From the NCBI GenBank assembly GCA_041485845.1, contig JBGPKH010000362.1:1-8904 (forward strand): 8,904 nucleotides of DNA, read 5' to 3'. The DNA comes from OMOG01 sp041485845 (GTDB lineage Bacteria > Acidobacteriota > Terriglobia > Bryobacterales > Bryobacteraceae). The notes below the pieces were generated by a model that made no database searches, was not told the DNA's origin, and worked only from the letters and a program-made list of their open reading frames with translations. The position numbers were made by a program, and so were the translations under genes. Below are positions 5,801-8,904 of the stretch, piece after piece. The stretch's first letter is position 1. The number at the start of each line of letters is the position of its first letter.

Positions 5801-6270
5801 TGACGCCGAACGGGAAGCGGGCGGTTTCGGCATCTTGGGACGGCACGCTGAAGGTGTGGAACCTATGCACGGGCCGTGCGCTGCGCACCCTGGAGGGACA
5901 CTCCGCCCATGTCTTTGGTGTGGCGGTGACGCCGGACGGCAGGCGTGCCGTTTCGGCGTCCGACGACACCATGCTGAAAGTGTGGGACCTGTACACCGGC
6001 CGCGCGCTACGCACGCTGGAAGGACATTCTGCTTCAGTCTATGGCGTCGCGGTGACGCCGGATGGGAAGCGGGCGGCTTCCGCGTCTGAGGACCACACGC
6101 TGAAGGTGTGGGAGCTGGATACAGGCCGGCTCGTCGCTACATTCCATTGCGATGCGCCGGCGCTTTGCTGCGCGTTCGTCGATGAGCGGCGCATGGTTGC
6201 GGGCAGCCAAGGCGGACGCGTGTATTTTCTGGTGCTCGAGGAAGGGACTCGCGCGTGCGAATCTTCTTGA
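2884..6270 (+). CDS. TIR - NB-ARC-like NTPase - WD40 repeat protein (bacterial NLR-like STAND protein)
   Basis: Predicted cytoplasmic signal-transduction or anti-phage ATPase of 1128 residues. TIR domain, residues 1-110: FVSYARRD (7-14), the EVWVDTQRIGGGASW loop, and SYASEICRAEQL (68-79), where E77 occupies the position of the NAD-hydrolase catalytic glutamate. NB-ARC-like NTPase, about 150-460: Walker A GMGGIGKT (180-187), Walker B LIVIDDIW (255-262), FTTRD sensor-like motif, GGLPLAL (from 334), and LHD (451-453) replacing the MHD motif. A linker ends in PWFRPLHPALHPPGTP. Then come thirteen 42-residue WD40 units (538-1083) and a degenerate C-terminal unit (1084-1128), enough for two seven-bladed propellers. 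STAND proteins of this layout are known to oligomerise on ligand binding; NAD depletion by the TIR is inferred. The frame is open to 2785, but ATG 2884 begins the TIR core, and the upstream residues look non-coding. Its last 16 bases overlap the next TIR gene. Confidence 0.93.
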   Translation: MAGVRIFVSYARRDGAELALRLQKDLTAAGFEVWVDTQRIGGGASWTVEIEEAIDRAHVVLAVLTPGSYASEICRAEQLRSLRLGKCVIPLLGAAGADRPLYLEARQYRDFTSDYGGSFQLLLGDIEGRNGAALAAGYRTTYVSAPPMVANYIARPEAVRSLRDTLFGAAGHVALTALEGMGGIGKTVLARALFEDEVVRAAFPDGLVWITVGREPTRDVDARLREIVRMIGGPRDETLAAETLYRTTIAGKAALIVIDDIWSKADLEPFLAESARSRFLFTTRDASIARFSGARPHRVDLLGEAQSRELLALWAGLEVGQLPPAADDVLRECGGLPLALSTVGALLRGAAPAEWADTAGLLRNADLGAIEEQLPPGQASFFRAIDVSVKALPLEMQERYGRLAVLLEDMPGALPVLETLWNVGEAEARRIGRRLADRSLAQRDGESGIRLHDLQLDYARARYGRAEALELIHGAVRLSSHVIEKDPRQFASQMVGRLLAYRDAPAIQHFIDEIAAGAPKPWFRPLHPALHPPGTPLLRTLKGHSDLVNGVVVTPDGKSAVSASQDQTLKVWDLETGRVLRTLEGHSDSVFCVAVTPDGKWAVSASRDATLKVWDLENGGALRTLEGHSSYVNGVAVTPDGKRAVSASEDHTLKVWDLETGRALRTLEGHSAHVEGVAVTPDGKRAVSASGDGMLKVWDLEIGLALRTLEGHSDWVYGVAVTPDGKRSISASGDKTLKVWDLETGLALRTLEGHSDWVHGVAVTPDGKRAVSASWDHTLKVWDVETGRVLRTLEGHSAHVDGVTVTPNGKRAVSASWDNTLKVWDLQTGGALRPLEVHSDSVFGLAVTPDGSQAVSASRDRTAKVWDLETGLALRTLRGHSDAVIGVAVTPDGKRAASASGDKTLKVWDVDTGRALRTLEGHSESVYGVAVTQDGKRAVSASEDQTLKVWDLDTGRALCTLRGHSALVYGIAVTPNGKRAVSASWDGTLKVWNLCTGRALRTLEGHSAHVFGVAVTPDGRRAVSASDDTMLKVWDLYTGRALRTLEGHSASVYGVAVTPDGKRAASASEDHTLKVWELDTGRLVATFHCDAPALCCAFVDERRMVAGSQGGRVYFLVLEEGTRACESS
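4495..6132 (+). repeat. Thirteen tandem 126-nt WD40-coding repeats, no indels
   Basis: Units begin every 126 bases exactly from 4495 (4621, 4747, and so on to 6007), each encoding a 42-residue blade around the frame LRTLEGHS..V.GVAVTPDG and KRAVSAS.D.TLKVWDL. DNA identity between units is visibly very high at framework codons. Variation concentrates at unit positions 9, 10, 12, 28 and 30, with some at 41-42. Unit 8 is the most divergent (LRPLEVHS, and TAKVWD for TLKVWD). A degenerate fourteenth unit follows from 6133. Such uniformity implies recent amplification or ongoing gene conversion, and makes the array prone to recombination and mis-assembly. Confidence 0.95.
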
Positions 6271-6930
6271 GCTACGGACACGACGAGCATATCGGGGTCG
6301 CGCTGCGCCTGAAAGCCGATCTCGAAGGGCGCGGGCACGAGGTGTGGTTCGCCGTCGACCGGCTCCAGCCGGGCGCGGATTGGGAACGCTACATCGAGGA
6401 GGGCATCGAGTGGGCCGCGTCTGGAAAGTTTGTCCTGCTGCTGACTCCGCATTCGGTGCGGCGTCCGGACGGTTTTTGTCTGAACGAGTTGGAAGCGTGT
6501 GGTTTCCGCCTCTTGGGACCACACGCTGAAGGTGTGGGACCTGGAGACCGGCTGCGCGCTGCTCACGTTGGAAGGCCACTTTGCTGATGTCTATGGCGTG
6601 GCCGTGACACCCGACGGCAAGCGGGCGGTTTCCGCATCGGAAGACCAAACGCTGATGCTGTGGGGGCTGGTCACCGGCCGCGCGCTACTCACGCTGGAAA
6701 GCCACTCTGACACTGTTTGGGGCGTGGCGGTGACGCCGGACGGTAAGCGGGCGGTTTCGGCGTCTGCGGACAAAACGCTGAAGGTGTGGGACCTGGACAC
6801 CGGCGTGCCCGTCGCCACGTTCCATTGCGATGCGCCCGCGCGTTGCTGCGCGTTCGCCGGCGATCGTCGCATCGTTGCAGCCGACGAAGGCGGACGGGTG
6901 TATTTCCTGGCGCTGGAGAGTATAATTTAA
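6255..6930 (+). pseudogene. Broken second TIR - WD40 gene: truncated TIR joined out of frame to terminal WD40 repeats
   Basis: The GTG start at 6255 follows the strong ribosome binding site GAGGAAGGGA, ending 7 nt upstream, and overlaps the previous gene by 16 bases, so translation is probably coupled. Residues 1-80 are a clear TIR half-domain: RIFLSYGHDEH (2-12), the GHEVWFAVDRLQPGADW loop, LLLTPHSVRRP, and FCLNELE (74-80) with E78 at the catalytic-glutamate position. From about 6491 the TIR frame becomes nonsense and stops at 6587. WD40 sequence resumes one frame over: part of one unit (VSASWDHTLKVWDL), two complete 126-nt units (6559-6684, 6685-6810) and a cap (6811-6930) closely resembling the cap of the upstream gene (VATFHCDAPARCCAF, GGRVYFLALE). 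The WD40 frame has a TGA at 6481-6483, so a homopolymer indel could not fuse the two. The C-terminal TIR half, any central NTPase and most repeats appear deleted. The 110-residue truncated TIR could still be made. Confidence 0.85.
6921..6926 (+). promoter_or_regulatory. TATAAT box, possible -10 for the TonB-dependent receptor gene
   Basis: A perfect TATAAT lies in the last codons of the broken TIR-WD40 gene, about 100 bases before the receptor start at 7028. The hexamer is rare in DNA this GC-rich, but no good -35 lies 16-18 bases upstream, and it is also part of the S-I-I-stop codons. The 97 bases between the two genes contain a short GGGC-GCA-GCCC hairpin (6969-6979) without a T-run. Confidence 0.25.
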
Positions 6931-7015
6931 GACAAGCAGGTCTCGCAATACGGACTGATGGTGATGTAGGGCGCAGCCCGTACTCATTCCTGGCGCTATC
7001 CATGTTCATGGGGTG

Positions 7016-7021
7016 AGGAGG
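7016..7021 (+). promoter_or_regulatory. Strong Shine-Dalgarno sequence fixing the receptor start
   Basis: AGGAGG, a perfect anti-16S match, lies 6 nt before GTG 7028. It decides for the GTG start, as no ATG exists near the signal peptide in this frame. Confidence 0.8.
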
Positions 7022-7027
7022 TTCATC

Positions 7028-8904
7028 GTGATTCTCCGATTGACCGTATTGGGTGTCGTCGTGTCGGCGCTGGCTTGCTCCCAGGAATACCGGGCGCTGC
7101 TATCCGGACAGGTAACCGATCCTTCGGGAGGCGCGGTCGCCGGCGCCAGGATCGTGGCGGTGAATACCGCCACCAACGTCAACATCAGCACGAGCACCGG
7201 GACGGACGGACACTACGTCCTGGCGCAAGTGCCTACGGGCCTCTACACGGTGGCCTGCGAGGCCGCCGGGTTCAAGAAATACACGCGGTCCGGCGTGACC
7301 CTGGAGGTCGGGGACCGGGCCACCATCAACATCACGCTTGCCGTGGGCGTGCAGACCGAGAGCGTCACGGTAACGGCTGACCTGGCCGCGGTGGACACCG
7401 ACCGTTCGGTGCTCAGCCAGTTGATGGGCAACAAGAACGTCAGCGAATTGCCGCTCAACGGCCGGCAAGTCTTCATGCTGGTGCAACTCTCGGCCGGCAC
7501 GATTTTCACGCAGCAGTCGTTCGGCGCGAGCGGCTTCTCCGGCACGCGGGCGTGGGACACCAACGGCAGCGTCACCATGCACGGGGGCACCACCAGCAGC
7601 AGCCAGTTCAACCTCGACGGCGCCTCCATTAATGCCGGCACCGGGGAATGGAAGTTCGCCCCACTGGTGGACGGTATCGAGGAGTTCAAGCTGAGCACAC
7701 CGACGACCGACGCCTCGCTGGGCCTCTCGGGAGGCGGAGTCCTCAACATGACCATGAAGGGCGGCACCAACGAGTTCCACGGGACGGCGTCGGAATACAT
7801 ACGCAACAACATTTTCGACGCGGTGGCCACGCAGACCAACCAGTCGTCGATCCGCGCCACGCAGCACCAGTGGAACGATTTCTCGGGGCTGGTGAGCGGT
7901 CCCATCCGGCGGAACAAGATGTTCTTCTCGGGCTGGTACGAAGGATTCCGCGAGCGCGTGCCCTTTCCGGTGACGCAGAGCGTCCCTAGCGAACTGGAGC
8001 GGCTCGGCGATTTTTCGGACACGCGCAACGCTTCGGGCGCGTTGATCGTGATCTACGATCCCACGAGCACGGTGGCCTCGGGCAGCGGATTCGCGCGCAC
8101 GGCGTTCCCGGGCAACAAGATTCCGGCCGCGCAACAGAGCACGATTTCGCAAAACCTCATGCAGTTTTTTCCGCACCCCAACACGCCGGGGAACCAGTAC
8201 ACCCACGTCAACAACTACGTGGCCACGCCGAACATCGGCAAGTACGGTTACAACGCGTGGTATTCGAAGTTCGACTACGTGTGGAACAATAACCACCGCA
8301 CCACGGGCAGCGTGAGCCAGAATTGGGGCTTCGAATACAGGTCGGGGAACGGCATCCAGAACAGCCCGGCGAAATCGGGCAACGATCCGCTGCGGCGGAT
8401 CAACTACGGTTCCACGCTGGACCACGTGTGGACGGTCAACTCCACCACGGTGGTGGACATTCGCGTGGCCTGGCAGCGGTACATCAACTACAGCGCGCAG
8501 GAACAGGCCGACAGCTTCGACGGATCTGCGCTGGGGTGGAAGGTGCCCATCGGGTCGGCTCCCACGGTGCACTTTCCGCAGCTCGGATACTCGGGTTACC
8601 TGACGATGGCCACCGGCGGGTACTCCGCCAACCGGATCTTCTGGCCCGACCAGGCTTACACCTTCAGCGCCTCGGTGTCCAAGACGCTCGGGCGGCACTT
8701 CCTCAAGTTCGGGACGGCGATCGCGGACACACGTCCCAATCGCTACACTTCGGGCTGGACCTACGGCAACTTCTCCTTCGATGGCGGCTTCACGCGCCGC
8801 GACCCGCAGGTTTCCGACAGCACGTCGGGCAACAGCATCGCGTCGTTCCTTCTGGGCGCGGTGGCCAGCGGCAATACGGACGTGAACGCGTCGAGCGCCG
8901 CCAA
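7028..8904 (+). CDS. TonB-dependent receptor with N-terminal carboxypeptidase-regulatory-like domain (3' end outside the window)
   Basis: Outer-membrane transporter of the large acidobacterial family; 625 codons are visible and the frame is open to the window edge (family members usually exceed 1000 residues). A signal peptide is present (residues about 1-19, core LTVLGVVVSALA). A CarboxypepD_reg/Oar-like beta-sandwich spans about 24-105 (SGQVTDPSGGAVAGARI, then TDGHYVLAQVPTGLYTV and LEVGDRATINITL). The plug domain begins around 120, with VSELPLNGRQVFMLVQLSAG and later FNLDGASINAGTG, EEFKLSTPTTDASLGLSGGG and VLNMTMKGGTNEFHGTASEY. Beta-barrel strands rich in aromatic residues follow (FSGLVSGPIRRNKMFFSGWY, TLDHVW, FGTAIADTRPNRY). 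These receptors import large substrates using TonB energy; the ligand cannot be read from sequence. GTG 7028 has a perfect AGGAGG at 6-nt spacing. A cysteine at residue 17 does not form a proper lipobox, so it is not called a lipoprotein. Confidence 0.93.
   Translation, partial: MILRLTVLGVVVSALACSQEYRALLSGQVTDPSGGAVAGARIVAVNTATNVNISTSTGTDGHYVLAQVPTGLYTVACEAAGFKKYTRSGVTLEVGDRATINITLAVGVQTESVTVTADLAAVDTDRSVLSQLMGNKNVSELPLNGRQVFMLVQLSAGTIFTQQSFGASGFSGTRAWDTNGSVTMHGGTTSSSQFNLDGASINAGTGEWKFAPLVDGIEEFKLSTPTTDASLGLSGGGVLNMTMKGGTNEFHGTASEYIRNNIFDAVATQTNQSSIRATQHQWNDFSGLVSGPIRRNKMFFSGWYEGFRERVPFPVTQSVPSELERLGDFSDTRNASGALIVIYDPTSTVASGSGFARTAFPGNKIPAAQQSTISQNLMQFFPHPNTPGNQYTHVNNYVATPNIGKYGYNAWYSKFDYVWNNNHRTTGSVSQNWGFEYRSGNGIQNSPAKSGNDPLRRINYGSTLDHVWTVNSTTVVDIRVAWQRYINYSAQEQADSFDGSALGWKVPIGSAPTVHFPQLGYSGYLTMATGGYSANRIFWPDQAYTFSASVSKTLGRHFLKFGTAIADTRPNRYTSGWTYGNFSFDGGFTRRDPQVSDSTSGNSIASFLLGAVASGNTDVNASSAA

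Noticed and set aside
4495..6132. Regular repeats considered as a CRISPR array or non-coding satellite
   Set aside because: The period is 126 nt with continuous coding for WD40 blades and no spacers.
6471..6500. Programmed frameshift joining the second TIR to its WD40 repeats (T-run at 6473-6477)
   Set aside because: The WD40 frame contains TGA at 6481-6483, so a shift at the T-run would terminate at once. The TIR domain is also missing its C-terminal half, which a frameshift does not explain.
7067..7085. Lipoprotein signal at the cysteine of the receptor signal peptide
   Set aside because: The residues before the cysteine are A-L-A, lacking the L/V/I normally needed at -3, and TonB receptors normally use signal peptidase I.
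7100..8698. 532-codon open frame on the minus strand
   Set aside because: It is antisense to the TonB-dependent receptor, whose plug and barrel motifs are clear. The open frame follows from GC-rich third positions, and its product is low-complexity and rich in R, H and V with no recognisable domain.

Overview
The window is GC-rich bacterial DNA, most likely from an Acidobacteriota genome of the Solibacter/Bryobacter type. I infer this from family recognition: a large TonB-dependent receptor with an N-terminal carboxypeptidase-regulatory-like domain, a TIR/NB-ARC/WD40 protein with near-identical 42-residue repeats, and a multiheme cytochrome next to a Tat-exported ferredoxin. No database search was possible.

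Left part (1-1834), mostly minus strand: a small uncharacterised glutamate/arginine-rich protein (1388-1798), then a membrane-anchored tetraheme c-type cytochrome (876-1334), then a Tat-signal, four-cluster iron-sulfur protein (122-868). The last two are 7 nt apart and look like electron-transfer subunits of a periplasm-facing respiratory complex. The membrane quinol-interacting subunit expected in such complexes is not in the window.

Middle (1816-2785): a HicA-HicB type II toxin-antitoxin operon on the plus strand (1841-2454), too short at its toxin to be obvious as an ORF, with a perfect palindrome just upstream that could be its autoregulatory operator. It is followed by an unrelated, apparently orphan, short HicB-like gene on the minus strand (2594-2785), divergent from the next gene.

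Core (2884-6930): a TIR - NB-ARC-like NTPase - WD40 protein of 1128 residues with 13 exact-length 126-nt WD40 units plus a degenerate fourteenth unit, an NLR-like signalling protein of the STAND class. Its last codons overlap the start of a second TIR gene that has a strong ribosome binding site. That second gene is broken: its TIR domain stops immediately after the putative catalytic glutamate and is joined, out of frame, to the last WD40 repeats of a protein with the same C-terminal cap. A 7-base GGAAGCG match at the junction suggests an internal deletion.

Right part (7028-end): the first 625 codons of a TonB-dependent receptor (outer membrane transporter), running off the window edge. No rRNA, tRNA, CRISPR array, transposase or integrase was seen.
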